A DNA stretch of 64,000 nucleotides from Sinomicrobium weinanense (GCF_018863395.1 NZ_JAHKRR010000002.1:62001-126000); one strand, 5' to 3'. Numbered from the stretch's first letter, positions 51,671 through 60,547 are shown. A program made the numbers and translations. The notes: generated from the letters alone by a model not told the origin.

Positions 51671-51857
51671 AAAACGACGTAAGATTGCAGGACTTAAGAC
51701 ATAGGATCGTGAAGATAAGATCTGTCTTTTCGAACTTGTTATTAAGCATCGGTTTAAAAAATTATTTACCAAACATGAAATTTTGGAGTGCAAGGCATCA
51801 GACCACAAACCATCATACGTCATAAGTCTTACAGTCCTAAGTCAAAAAAAGATAAAA

Positions 51858-52988
51858 ATGAAACTATTCGACGTTTACCCATTATATGATATTACTCCGG
51901 TACGGGGAAAGGACGTTTTTGTTTACGACGAAAATAACACATCTTACCTGGATCTTTACGGAGGTCATGCCGTGATCTCCATAGGGCATTCCCATCCCCG
52001 GTATGTATCGGGCATTTCCGGGCAGTTGCAAAGACTTGGCTTTTATTCCAATGCCATACAGAACCCGCTACAAGCCGAACTGGCCCAAAAACTCGGCGCC
52101 CTTTCCGGGTGTGACGATTACGAACTCTTTCTCTGCAACTCCGGGGCCGAAGCCAATGAAAACGCCTTAAAGCTCGCCTCCTTCCAGACAGGAAAGGCAC
52201 GCGTTATTGCCTTTAAAAATGCCTTTCACGGAAGGACATCCGCCGCAGTAGCTGCCACAGACAACAAAAACATTGTTGCCCCGCTTAACGCACAACACCG
52301 GGTAACCTTTCTGGAAATGGGAGACACCACTTCCCTGGAAAGCGAACTTCAAAAAGGAGATGTCTGCGCCGTGATCGCAGAATTTATACAAGGTGTAGGC
52401 GGACTGGATGAAGCCCCCGCCGGTTTCTACGAAAAAACCGATAAACTCTGCAAACAATACGACAGCTTGTTCATCGCCGACGAAATACAGTGTGGATACG
52501 GCCGTACAGGTGATTTTTTCGCCTTTCAGAAGTATAACATAACACCAGATATCATCTCCATGGCCAAAGGTATGGGCAATGGTTTCCCCGTAGCAGGCAT
52601 CCTTATACACCCATCCATAAAGGCCAGACACGGCATGCTGGGCACCACCTTCGGAGGCAATCACCTGGCCTGCGCCGCAGCCATAGCCGTACTGGATGTG
52701 CTGAAAGAAGAAAACCTTATGCAGAACGTCACCGAGATTTCCGCATATTTTACCGAAAAAGCCAAATCCATACCCCAAATAAAACAAATCAAAGGCCGGG
52801 GATTGATGCTGGGACTGGAATTCGATTTTAAAGTGGGTGAACTCCGCAAAAAACTCATCCATGACAAACATATCTTCACCGGCGGAAGCAGTAACAAGAA
52901 ATTGTTGCGTATTTTACCTCCGCTCACCGTGAAAAAAGAACATATTGATACGTTTTTTGACGCACTTAAAACAATTCTTCCCTCGTAA
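51858..52988 (+). CDS. argD: Acetylornithine/succinylornithine aminotransferase (class III)
   Basis: A 376-residue PLP-dependent class III aminotransferase. ATG 51858 (MKLFDVYPLYDITPVRG) is preferred; an in-frame ATG 25 codons upstream adds no conserved sequence. Key blocks are CNSGAEANENALKLA, KNAFHGRT, IADEIQCGYGRTGDFFAF and the PLP-Lys block DIISMAKGMGNGFPVAG. TTFGGNHLACAAAIAV and the C-terminal LRILPPLTV are typical of ArgD. It lies in the middle of the arginine cluster. Immediately after the stop is the DUF559 element. Confidence 0.95.
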   Translation: MKLFDVYPLYDITPVRGKDVFVYDENNTSYLDLYGGHAVISIGHSHPRYVSGISGQLQRLGFYSNAIQNPLQAELAQKLGALSGCDDYELFLCNSGAEANENALKLASFQTGKARVIAFKNAFHGRTSAAVAATDNKNIVAPLNAQHRVTFLEMGDTTSLESELQKGDVCAVIAEFIQGVGGLDEAPAGFYEKTDKLCKQYDSLFIADEIQCGYGRTGDFFAFQKYNITPDIISMAKGMGNGFPVAGILIHPSIKARHGMLGTTFGGNHLACAAAIAVLDVLKEENLMQNVTEISAYFTEKAKSIPQIKQIKGRGLMLGLEFDFKVGELRKKLIHDKHIFTGGSSNKKLLRILPPLTVKKEHIDTFFDALKTILPS

Positions 52989-52998
52989 GAGAAAGAAA

Positions 52999-53447
52999 AG
53001 CTCCCCTCTTGAGAGGGGCCCGGGTGTGTAAAGCAAAAAATTTGAAAAGAAGAAAAATCATTCCATATAACCCAAAACTAAAAGAGCTCGCCAGGCAGTC
53101 ACGTAACAATAGCACCAAGGCCGAGATCATTCTCTGGACAAAACTGAGAAGAAAACAACTATACGGATATGATTTTCACCGGCAGAAACCCATAGATAAT
53201 TATATTCTCGATTTTTTCTGTCATGAACTTATGTTGGGTATTGAAGTGGATGGATACTCACATGGTATCGTGGAAGTTTATAAAAAGGATGTACAAAAAG
53301 AACAAACAATGAGCAGATTAGGGATACAAGTCCTTCGGTTTACGGACGAACAGGTTCTGAAAGATACTGAAAATGTGTTGAGGGCTATTGAGGCTTATAT
53401 ACATGAATATGAAGTACACACCCCCAACCCCTCTCAAGAGGGGAGCT
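52999..53447. mobile_element. 449-bp inverted-repeat-bounded element encoding a DUF559 nuclease
   Basis: Left end 52999-53030 and right end 53415-53447 are near-perfect inverted repeats. The outer 20 bp (AGCTCCCCTCTTGAGAGGGG and its reverse complement) are identical; the inner parts differ by one base in length. Each end contains its own hairpin CCCCTCT-TG-AGAGGGG. The element starts 11 bases after the argD stop and sits in the gap before argF'. It resembles REP-type elements that carry their own DUF559 gene in Bacteroidota; the comparison is from memory, not searched here. Confidence 0.8.
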
Positions 53448-53449
53448 AA
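53042..53449 (+). CDS. DUF559 domain (Vsr-like) endonuclease
   Basis: A 135-residue protein with a PD-(D/E)xK-like DUF559 core. It shows LRRKQLYGYDFHRQKPIDNYILDFFC, then ELMLGIEVDGYSH (D57, E68, D70, H74 in my numbering), the same fold as the very-short-patch repair endonuclease. No ATG lies in a sensible place. TTG at 53042 is chosen because MKRRKIIPYNPKLKELARQ is the usual N-terminus; an earlier TTG at 53009 falls inside the left inverted repeat. The last 10 codons (TPNPSQEGS) are read from the right inverted repeat and the TAA straddles its edge. Presumably it nicks or processes the repeats for mobility; that role is inference. Confidence 0.85.
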   Translation: MKRRKIIPYNPKLKELARQSRNNSTKAEIILWTKLRRKQLYGYDFHRQKPIDNYILDFFCHELMLGIEVDGYSHGIVEVYKKDVQKEQTMSRLGIQVLRFTDEQVLKDTENVLRAIEAYIHEYEVHTPNPSQEGS

Positions 53450-53548
53450 GTTTCGTTTTCCTGAAGGAAAACATCTGATAACCACGTAACCCAAGATATA
53501 ATCAACTCCAAAACTCCCAAACTAAATAACTTATTAACTAAAGAACAA

Positions 53549-54496
53549 ATGAAACATTACCTGACAACAGACGACATAGAAAACCTCCCGAAAACCATAG
53601 CAGACGCTATTGCCTTAAAACAGGCCCCTTATAAGTTTGAACAACTCGGTAAACACAAAACACTGGGGATGTTGTTCTTCAATTCCAGCCTGCGTACCCG
53701 CCTCAGCACACAAAAAGCGGCCATGCAACTCGGAATGCAGGTCATGGTGATGAATTTTTCGGGAGAAGCCTGGTCGCTGGAGTTTGAGGATGGTAGTGTT
53801 ATGAACGGTTCCACCTCCGAACACATCAGGGAAGCTGCAGCGGTTATATCGCAATACTGTGATATCATAGCGGTCAGGGCCTTCCCTACCCTCACGGACA
53901 AGCAGAAGGACGAAAATGAATACGTGTTAAAGAGTTTCCAGAAATACGCCTCCGTCCCTATTATAAATATGGAAAGTGCCACCGGGCACCCACTTCAGGC
54001 GTTGACCGATGCTATTACCATTACCGAACAGAGAACAAGGGAAAAACCCAAAGTGGTCCTCTCCTGGGCTCCGCACCCCAAGGCATTGCCCCATGCCGTG
54101 GCCAATTCCTTTACCAGCATCATGCAAAAGATGGATGCAGACTTTGTCATCACCCATCCCGAAGGATATGAACTCAATCCGGAAGTCACTGGCGATACCC
54201 CGATCATCTACAATCAGGATGAAGCCCTGAAAGATGCTGATTTCGTTTATGTAAAAAGCTGGAGCTCGTACAGGGATTACGGTAAAGTGTTGCACACCGA
54301 TCCCAACTGGAGGATCACAGCCGACAAAATGGCGCTGACCAACAACGGCAAATTTATGCACTGCCTGCCCGTAAGGAGAAACATCATTGTGGATGACGCT
54401 GTTCTTGACAGCCCGCAATCCATCGTCATACCACAGGCCAATAACCGTACCTTTGCAGCACAGGTAGTTTTAAAACAGATCCTTGAATCTATATAA
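53549..54496 (+). CDS. argF': N-acylornithine carbamoyltransferase (ArgF' type)
   Basis: A 315-residue transcarbamylase acting on an N-acylated ornithine rather than free ornithine, as in Bacteroidota. Carbamoyl-phosphate residues are in FFNSSLRTRLSTQKAA (Ser46-Thr-Arg loop). TWAPHPKALPHAVANSF and HCLPVRRNIIVDDAVLDSPQSIVIPQANNRTFAA are the signatures of this branch. At position 90, where Bacteroides N-succinylornithine transcarbamylase has Pro and the N-acetylornithine enzyme has Glu, this protein has Ser (GSTSEHI). Specificity is therefore uncertain. It starts 99 bases after the DUF559 ORF and 102 bases after the DUF559 element. Confidence 0.93.
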   Translation: MKHYLTTDDIENLPKTIADAIALKQAPYKFEQLGKHKTLGMLFFNSSLRTRLSTQKAAMQLGMQVMVMNFSGEAWSLEFEDGSVMNGSTSEHIREAAAVISQYCDIIAVRAFPTLTDKQKDENEYVLKSFQKYASVPIINMESATGHPLQALTDAITITEQRTREKPKVVLSWAPHPKALPHAVANSFTSIMQKMDADFVITHPEGYELNPEVTGDTPIIYNQDEALKDADFVYVKSWSSYRDYGKVLHTDPNWRITADKMALTNNGKFMHCLPVRRNIIVDDAVLDSPQSIVIPQANNRTFAAQVVLKQILESI

Positions 54497-54506
54497 TGAC
54501 GATGTA

Positions 54507-54528
54507 GAGACGAACGGTCGTTCGTCTC
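54507..54528. repeat. REP-like palindrome, copy 2 (argF'-argB junction)
   Basis: Perfect 10-bp arms (GAGACGAACG with CGTTCGTCTC) around GT. A trailing GTCTCAAACGAGAC may form a second, competing hairpin. It starts 11 bases after the argF' stop. Confidence 0.75.
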
Positions 54529-54568
54529 AAACGAGACCGGGATTTAACAGCCCATTAAAAATATAAAA

Positions 54569-55348
54569 ATGAAACCCAAACTATCCATAGTCAAAATAGG
54601 TGGTAACATCATCGAAAACGAATCGGCATTAAGCGATTTCCTCCGGGACTTTGCCGTAATGGAAGGCCAAAAGATCCTTGTTCACGGCGGGGGGCGAACA
54701 GCCACCCGTATTGCCGAACAACTCGGAGTCCCTGCAAAAATGGTAGGCGGCCGGCGGATCACCACCCGCGAAACACTCGACGTCATTGTCATGGTCTACG
54801 GTGGGCTCGCCAATAAAAACATCGTCTCCCGCCTGCAAAGTTTCGATTGCAATGCCATAGGCTTATCGGGTGCCGACGGCAACATTATTATTTCCGACAA
54901 AAGGCCCGTTAAGGATATTGACTACGGTTTTGCCGGGGACATCAGGCAAGTAAACGCCACAACTATAAAGGCCTTGCTCGAAAGTGGGATGACCCCTGTA
55001 TGCTGCGCCATAACCCACAACAAGAAAGGACAATTGCTCAATACCAATGCAGACACCATCACCTCTGAAGTAGCCATCGCCATGAGCGAACACTTTGAGA
55101 CTTCGCTCTACTACTGTTTTGAGAAAAAAGGGGTATTGCGAAGCGTGGAAGACGACAATTCGGTCATAGAGCACATCAACACGGAAAAATACGAGCAATT
55201 ACTCCAGGAAAATGTCATATCAGACGGCATGCTGCCCAAAATGCACAATTGCTTTAATGCCCTGCAACGCCACGTGCACAGGGTATATATAGGCCTGCCG
55301 GGGATGATCGCAGGAAAGGAAAAACTGTTTACAACGCTAACGTTATAA
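54569..55348 (+). CDS. argB: Acetylglutamate kinase
   Basis: A 259-residue amino acid kinase phosphorylating N-acyl-glutamate. It shows VKIGGNIIENESALSDFL, LVHGGGRTATRIAEQLG, VGGRRITTRETLDVIVMVYGGLANKNIVSRL, GLSGADGNII and PVCCAITHNKKGQLLNTNADTITSEVAIAMSE. The last block contains the ATP-site residues. Slightly shorter than the enteric enzyme and without an N-terminal helix, so arginine-feedback sensitivity is not expected from the extra helix; that is inference. The neighbouring REP palindrome follows at 55365. Confidence 0.95.
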   Translation: MKPKLSIVKIGGNIIENESALSDFLRDFAVMEGQKILVHGGGRTATRIAEQLGVPAKMVGGRRITTRETLDVIVMVYGGLANKNIVSRLQSFDCNAIGLSGADGNIIISDKRPVKDIDYGFAGDIRQVNATTIKALLESGMTPVCCAITHNKKGQLLNTNADTITSEVAIAMSEHFETSLYYCFEKKGVLRSVEDDNSVIEHINTEKYEQLLQENVISDGMLPKMHNCFNALQRHVHRVYIGLPGMIAGKEKLFTTLTL

Positions 55349-55364
55349 TATAGATTGATCGTAA

Positions 55365-55384
55365 AGACGCGCGGCTGTGCGTCT
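55365..55384. repeat. REP-like palindrome, copy 3 (argB-argE junction)
   Basis: AGACGCGC and GTGCGTCT form an 8-bp stem with one G-T mismatch around GGCT. It is followed by TCAAGCGAGAT, as in copy 2. Confidence 0.7.
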
Positions 55385-55420
55385 CAAGCGAGATTATCTC
55401 CTTAAAAGATATAAAGTAAA

Positions 55421-56482
55421 ATGATAGACCAACTCAAACCATCGGCCATAGCGCTTTTAGAGCAACTGATAAGCACCCCTTCCTTTTCATCCGAAGAGGA
55501 CCGGACTGCGGCACATATCGAAAATTGGCTTCGATCAAACAGCATACCCTTTAAGCGTAAGGACAATAACGTATATGCTTTCAATAAACACTTTAAAGAA
55601 GGTAAACCCACCCTTTTGCTGAATTCGCACCACGATACCGTAAGGCCCAATACCGCCTACACCAAAGATCCCTTTGATGCACATATAGAAGATGGCAAGC
55701 TCTACGGATTGGGGAGCAACGATGCCGGAGGGTGCCTTGTATCCCTGCTGGCCACCTTCGTTTATTTCTACGATAAACCCGACCTGAATTACAATCTGGT
55801 CATAGTGGCTTCTGCCGAAGAAGAAAGTTCCGGCGATAAAGGGCTAAACAGTATGCTCCCCATACTACCCCACATCGACGTGGCCATAGTAGGCGAACCC
55901 ACTCTGATGCAGCTTGCCATAGCCGAAAAAGGACTGGTGGTATTCGATGCCGTGGTCAGGGGCACACCCAGCCATGCTGCACATCCTAACGATAATAACT
56001 CCATATACAACACCATCAGGGTGCTGGAATGGTTCAGGGACTATCGCCTTGAAAAAGTATCTGAAGTCCTGGGGCCGGTAAAGCTGACCGTGACCCAGAT
56101 CAACGCCGGAAAGCAGCACAATGTCGTCCCCGCCGACACCAACCTCGTTATCGACGTGCGGGTCAACGACAAATACACTAACCAGGAGATCGCAGACCTT
56201 CTGCGGGCAGAATCCCCCTGTGATGTTATTACCCCGCGTTCGTTAAGGCTTAATTCATCATCCATACCGAAGGATCATCCACTGGTACAGGCAGGAATAG
56301 CTTTAGGAAGAGAAACCTATGGTTCGCCAACGCTGTCTGACCAAGCTGTATTGACTTGTCCTTCCCTTAAACTGGGACCAGGAGACTCTACCCGCTCTCA
56401 CTCTGCAAATGAGTATATTTACGTACGCGAAATTGAGGAAGGCATTGAGCTATACATCAAATTAATGGAAAAGGTTTTGTAA
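55421..56482 (+). CDS. argE: M20 family N-acylornithine deacylase
   Basis: A 353-residue zinc-dependent deacylase that releases ornithine or citrulline from the N-acyl intermediate. Metal ligands are in LLLNSHHDTVRPN and GLGSNDAGGCLVSLLA. The catalytic Glu is in VASAEEESSGDKGLNSM, and VGEPTLMQLAIAEKGL follows. Its small lid domain is present (DYRLEKVSEVLGPVKLTVTQINAGKQHNVVPADTN). It lies between argB and argH in the cluster and starts 37 bases after the palindrome. In an ArgF' pathway it would act on N-acylcitrulline. Confidence 0.93.
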   Translation: MIDQLKPSAIALLEQLISTPSFSSEEDRTAAHIENWLRSNSIPFKRKDNNVYAFNKHFKEGKPTLLLNSHHDTVRPNTAYTKDPFDAHIEDGKLYGLGSNDAGGCLVSLLATFVYFYDKPDLNYNLVIVASAEEESSGDKGLNSMLPILPHIDVAIVGEPTLMQLAIAEKGLVVFDAVVRGTPSHAAHPNDNNSIYNTIRVLEWFRDYRLEKVSEVLGPVKLTVTQINAGKQHNVVPADTNLVIDVRVNDKYTNQEIADLLRAESPCDVITPRSLRLNSSSIPKDHPLVQAGIALGRETYGSPTLSDQAVLTCPSLKLGPGDSTRSHSANEYIYVREIEEGIELYIKLMEKVL

Positions 56483-56530
56483 CGCATCAAACCAAAAACC
56501 TTAAACAAGAAACCACAGAAACCACAAAAC

Positions 56531-57811
56531 ATGAAACTCTGGGACAAAGGCTTTAGCACAGACCAAAAAATAGACCATTTTACCGTAGGCAATGACAGGG
56601 AGCTGGACCTGCTCCTGGCCAGATATGACGTTATCGCCTCTACGGCACATGCCAGAATGCTGGGTAAGATAGGACTGCTTACCGAAGAAGAAACCGGGCA
56701 ACTCGTCACGGAACTCGAACATATCCAAAAGGACATCGAAGCGGGGAAATTTACCATAGAGGACAGTTTCGAGGACATGCACTCCAAGATAGAGTACCTC
56801 CTGATCCAAAAACTGGGCGACACCGGAAAAAAGATACACACCGCCCGCTCCCGGAACGACCAGGTACTCGTGGCCATGCACCTGTACCTCAAAAACGAGT
56901 TGCAGGAGATCAGGCAGCAGACGGCTGACCTTTTTGGCCTTCTCCTGGAACTTGCAGAAAAACACAAAGACACACTCCTTCCGGGCTACACCCATTTACA
57001 GATCGCCATGCCCTCCTCTTTCGGGCTGTGGTTCTCCGCCTATGCCGAGAGCCTTATCGATGACCTCTACTTTATCGATGCCGCATACAAGGTCGCCGAC
57101 CAGAATCCACTGGGAAGTGCCGCCGGGTATGGCAGCTCCTTCCCCATAGACCGAAGCTATACTACTAAGGAACTCGGTTTCGAGACCATGAAATACAATG
57201 TTGTAGCCGCGCAGATGGGCCGTGGCAAGGTAGAGAAAAGCACCGCCTTCGGATTGAGCAGCATTGCCGCTACCCTCTCCAAAATGGCTATGGATGTGTG
57301 CCTGTACATGAGCCAGAACTTCAATTTTATCTCCTTTCCAGACGAACTTACTACCGGGAGCAGTATCATGCCCCACAAAAAGAACCCCGATGTGTTTGAG
57401 CTTATCCGTGGCAAGTGCAACAAAATACAGGCCGTGCCCAACCAGCTCACCCTGATCACCAACAACCTCCCCAGCGGATACCACCGTGACCTCCAACTCG
57501 TCAAAGAAGTCATTGTCCCTGCCATTCAGGACCTCAAGGCCTGCCTGGAAATGGCCGCCTTCACCCTGAAGGATATCCGGGTAAACAAAGGTATCCTCGA
57601 AGATCCCAAATACGATTACCTCTTTAGTGTTGACACCCTAAACGAACTCGTACAGTCGGGCATGCCCTTCCGGGACGCCTATAAAAAAATGGGTATGGAC
57701 ATCGCTGAAGGCAACTTTAAACCTAAGCGGGACATACATCATACACATGAGGGCAGTCTGGGTAATCTCTGTCTGGATCAGATCCGGGAGAAAATGCAAA
57801 AAACACTGTAA
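56531..57811 (+). CDS. argH: Argininosuccinate lyase
   Basis: A 426-residue fumarase-superfamily lyase releasing arginine and fumarate. The signature is GSSIMPHKKNPDVFELIRGK. It also shows TARSRNDQVLVAMHLYLKNE, GYTHLQIAMPSSFGLWFSAYAESL and LGSAAGYGSSFPIDR. The C-terminal part is complete (GNLCLDQIREKMQKTL). It is the last clear arginine gene; a GNAT gene starts 15 bases downstream. Confidence 0.96.
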   Translation: MKLWDKGFSTDQKIDHFTVGNDRELDLLLARYDVIASTAHARMLGKIGLLTEEETGQLVTELEHIQKDIEAGKFTIEDSFEDMHSKIEYLLIQKLGDTGKKIHTARSRNDQVLVAMHLYLKNELQEIRQQTADLFGLLLELAEKHKDTLLPGYTHLQIAMPSSFGLWFSAYAESLIDDLYFIDAAYKVADQNPLGSAAGYGSSFPIDRSYTTKELGFETMKYNVVAAQMGRGKVEKSTAFGLSSIAATLSKMAMDVCLYMSQNFNFISFPDELTTGSSIMPHKKNPDVFELIRGKCNKIQAVPNQLTLITNNLPSGYHRDLQLVKEVIVPAIQDLKACLEMAAFTLKDIRVNKGILEDPKYDYLFSVDTLNELVQSGMPFRDAYKKMGMDIAEGNFKPKRDIHHTHEGSLGNLCLDQIREKMQKTL

Positions 57812-57826
57812 AGAATACTTGTCATT

Positions 57827-58273
57827 ATGGAAAAGTTAATTGTACATAAAGACGGATTCTGTATCTCAACAGATAAAACAAAATTAAACATCGGGATCAT
57901 ATATAAATTTTTATCAACCGAAGCATACTGGTGCCTGAACATCCCAAAAGATAAGGTATTGAATTCAATACAAAATTCATTATGCTTCGGAATTTATAAA
58001 GATGACGAACAAGTAGGTTTTGCAAGAGTAATTTCCGACTTTTCCACCATTGCCTATCTCGGCGATGTTTTTATACTGAATAATTACAGAGGCATCGGAT
58101 TATCTAAATGGCTGGTAAAAACCATCATGGATCATCCCGACCTGCAAGGCTTGCGAAGGTGGATATTACTTACCGGTGATGCTCACGGATTATATAGACA
58201 ATTCGGATGGACTGATATCGCCGATCCCACAAAATGGATGGAGCTTTATAACAAAAAAATATACTCAAAATAA
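57827..58273 (+). CDS. GNAT family N-acetyltransferase (tail of arginine cluster)
   Basis: A 148-residue GNAT: CFGIYKDDEQVGFARVISDFSTIAYLGDVFILNNYRGIGLSKWLVKTIMDHPDL, with acetyl-CoA loop NYRGIGLS. It closes with YRQFGWTDIADPTKWMELYNK. It is visibly more AT-rich than argH, which suggests a different origin. The 15-base gap to argH implies read-through transcription, but no arginine role is apparent; the acceptor is unknown. It is not related to the first GNAT of the cluster beyond the superfamily fold. Confidence 0.82.
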   Translation: MEKLIVHKDGFCISTDKTKLNIGIIYKFLSTEAYWCLNIPKDKVLNSIQNSLCFGIYKDDEQVGFARVISDFSTIAYLGDVFILNNYRGIGLSKWLVKTIMDHPDLQGLRRWILLTGDAHGLYRQFGWTDIADPTKWMELYNKKIYSK

Positions 58274-58486
58274 GACCAAAATATATCAGCATTCACTGAA
58301 AACAATGATTACCAGATCATTATTCAGCATTAATATACTTAACATATACAAGCCATTCAAAGACCAAAACACGGCATTACGATAGTACAACACAAAATTT
58401 ACGACAATATACGACAATTCAACAGGGCGTTAATCATAATACATTTACTCCCATATATTGTTACAATAATATAGCCCTGCCCGTCT

Positions 58487-59344
58487 TTATTTCCGGGTAC
58501 GGCTTATTTCCTTACTCCGCTGCTGTACTTCCCGGACCAGCAAAGGAAGTGCAGGCTGCACCATATTATGCCCGTAACCCTCCAGTTCATACAGCTCTGT
58601 ATCCTTATGCCCGGCAAGTTTCATCATCCGTAGAAAATAGGCGTTCTCCTCATACCTGCCCAGCATTTCTTTCTCCCGGTCACCGGTGATCAGTAACATG
58701 TGAGGGGCATCATCACGAACGTGGTAGAGCGGGGCATATTGGTCTATTAAAGGCTGTATATCCGAAAGCCCCATTTCCTTCCGGATATTAAAGTGGGTTA
58801 TGGTATGCCCGCTAAAAGGGATGACCTCGGCTATTTTATCCGCATCAACATGATGGGGTTTGAGATAATCCTTGTCCAAGGCGGCCATCATGGCCAGGTA
58901 TCCGCCTGCGGAATGCCCGGAAACGAAAATAAGGTCCGGATCACCGCCGTATTCCCCGATGTGTTTAAAGACCCAGGCAATGGCAGCGGCCGCATCCTTT
59001 ATGCACTGCTCTGACTTCACTTTGGGAGAAAGCCGGTATCCTGCACCAACCACGGCAAAACCCTTGTTTTTCAACGCTTCGGGAATTTCCCTGCTTCCCC
59101 CGGTGAGCCCCCCACCGTGAAACCATATCACCGTAGGATAATTATCCAGGTTCACGGGATAATAGATATCTAACTTACATTTTTCATTTACATAAGAGTC
59201 TTTTTCACTCAGTGAATCAGAATAATAAAGAACATCCATCTCCGTCTTGTAGTTCTCCTGGGAAAATCCGGAGAACCCGGTAAAGAGCAACAAAATAATA
59301 CAGCATTTTGTTTGTAGTGATCCGGGGAGTATGATATTAATCAT
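58487..59344 (-). CDS. Alpha/beta hydrolase (carboxylesterase-like)
   Basis: A 285-residue exported hydrolase. The signal peptide ends GFSQE. The oxyanion motif HGGGLTGGSREIP and nucleophile GHSAGGYLAMMAALD define the hormone-sensitive-lipase/esterase group. VFVSGHSAGGY places Ser near 140. His lies in the C-terminal GYGHNMVQPALPLLVREVQQ. The substrate is probably a short-chain ester; this is inference. It stands alone, with a 140-base gap to the next gene. Confidence 0.9.
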   Translation of the reverse strand: MINIILPGSLQTKCCIILLLFTGFSGFSQENYKTEMDVLYYSDSLSEKDSYVNEKCKLDIYYPVNLDNYPTVIWFHGGGLTGGSREIPEALKNKGFAVVGAGYRLSPKVKSEQCIKDAAAAIAWVFKHIGEYGGDPDLIFVSGHSAGGYLAMMAALDKDYLKPHHVDADKIAEVIPFSGHTITHFNIRKEMGLSDIQPLIDQYAPLYHVRDDAPHMLLITGDREKEMLGRYEENAYFLRMMKLAGHKDTELYELEGYGHNMVQPALPLLVREVQQRSKEISRTRK

Positions 59345-59483
59345 AAGGTATTGATTTGAATATATGTGTTTTGTTTCAGTTGAAAGACCAATTTACTGTA
59401 TTATCCCATAGGTAAGAAAACAAAAAGAGGTAATTCTGTTAAAGTATTTGACCTATCTCCCGGTTCGACTCATTCAATGGGAT

Positions 59484-60476
59484 TCAACGCCCCAGGGAAG
59501 TTACCATCCAGAAGGCAAATACAGAAATGACAAACCAGAGCAGGCATCCCATGATAAAAAGCCTGCCTCCTACGGCAGCAACGGTCTTCCTGGTAAGCCC
59601 GCATCCGATGAGAAAAAGGGTAAGCGTAAGGGCCGATTTGGATATCTCAACAACATACGGACTGATATACCGAACGGAAGGAACATAAGTGTTCAGTAAC
59701 ATACCAAGGATAAACAACCCAATAAAATAAGGGATCTTTATCTTACTGCCCTTTGTTCTGAATATTACGGAAGAACACAGGGCCACGGGAATAATCCATA
59801 GCGCCCGGGCCAGTTTTACGGTTGTGGCTACCTCCAGGGCTTCGGATCCGTACTTTGCAGCCACACCTACCACCGAACTGGTGTCGTGAACTGCTACCGC
59901 ACTCCAAAGCCCGAAAGTGTTCTGGGAAAGCCCCAGAAAATGCCCTATGGGAGGAAAAAGGAACAGTGCCAGGGAATTCAGGACAAACACCACCCCAAGG
60001 GCCACCGAGATTTGCTTTTCCTGGGCTTTTATCACGGGAGCTATGGCGGCAATGGCACTACCGCCACAAATGGCCGTACCTACCGATACCAGGAAAGCGG
60101 TCTTTTTTTCGATTTTCAGAACCTTGTGCAACACAAACCCCAGCACCAGTGTCCCTATGATGGAACCAACGGTGAGCATCAGGCCTTCCCTGCCCGCCTT
60201 TAATGCACTCTCTGCATGCATTCCAAATCCCAGCCCCACCACGGAAAATTGCAACAGAAGATGGGAAGCCCGGTGGTTGAGGTGCATATACGGATGCCCC
60301 ATGACCTGCGCTGTCATCACTCCGAGAAGCAGGGCAACCGGCGGGGAAACGAAAGATGAAAGACAAAGGAGAACCAGGGCGATAAAGATAATTTCCCGAA
60401 TGCTGACATGCTTATTGAAAATCTCTTTTACGACAAGCGTACGGAAGTCTATTCTGCTTTTTGATTTCCTGTTCAT
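59484..60476 (-). CDS. YeiH-type putative sulfate exporter (UPF0324)
   Basis: A 330-residue integral membrane protein of the YeiH/UPF0324 family, with about ten helices. Family blocks are GMHAESALKAGREGLMLTVGSIIGTLVLGFVLHKVLKI, STAICGGSAIAAIAPVIKA-like GTAICGGSAIAAIAPVIKAQEKQISVALGVVFVLNSLALFLFPPIGHFLGLS, and WSAVAVHDTSSVVGVAAKYGSEAL. The exported compound is uncertain. In enterics the family is linked to sulfur compounds and controlled by a LysR regulator; here the neighbour upstream on the same strand is a LysR regulator. Confidence 0.88.
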   Translation of the reverse strand: MNRKSKSRIDFRTLVVKEIFNKHVSIREIIFIALVLLCLSSFVSPPVALLLGVMTAQVMGHPYMHLNHRASHLLLQFSVVGLGFGMHAESALKAGREGLMLTVGSIIGTLVLGFVLHKVLKIEKKTAFLVSVGTAICGGSAIAAIAPVIKAQEKQISVALGVVFVLNSLALFLFPPIGHFLGLSQNTFGLWSAVAVHDTSSVVGVAAKYGSEALEVATTVKLARALWIIPVALCSSVIFRTKGSKIKIPYFIGLFILGMLLNTYVPSVRYISPYVVEISKSALTLTLFLIGCGLTRKTVAAVGGRLFIMGCLLWFVISVFAFWMVTSLGR

Positions 60477-60547
60477 AGTTGCAAGTTTTACCCTGCAAAG
60501 TTCCCCTGCCCCGGTGAGTTATGGAAATCACTTATGGGAATGTAGTA

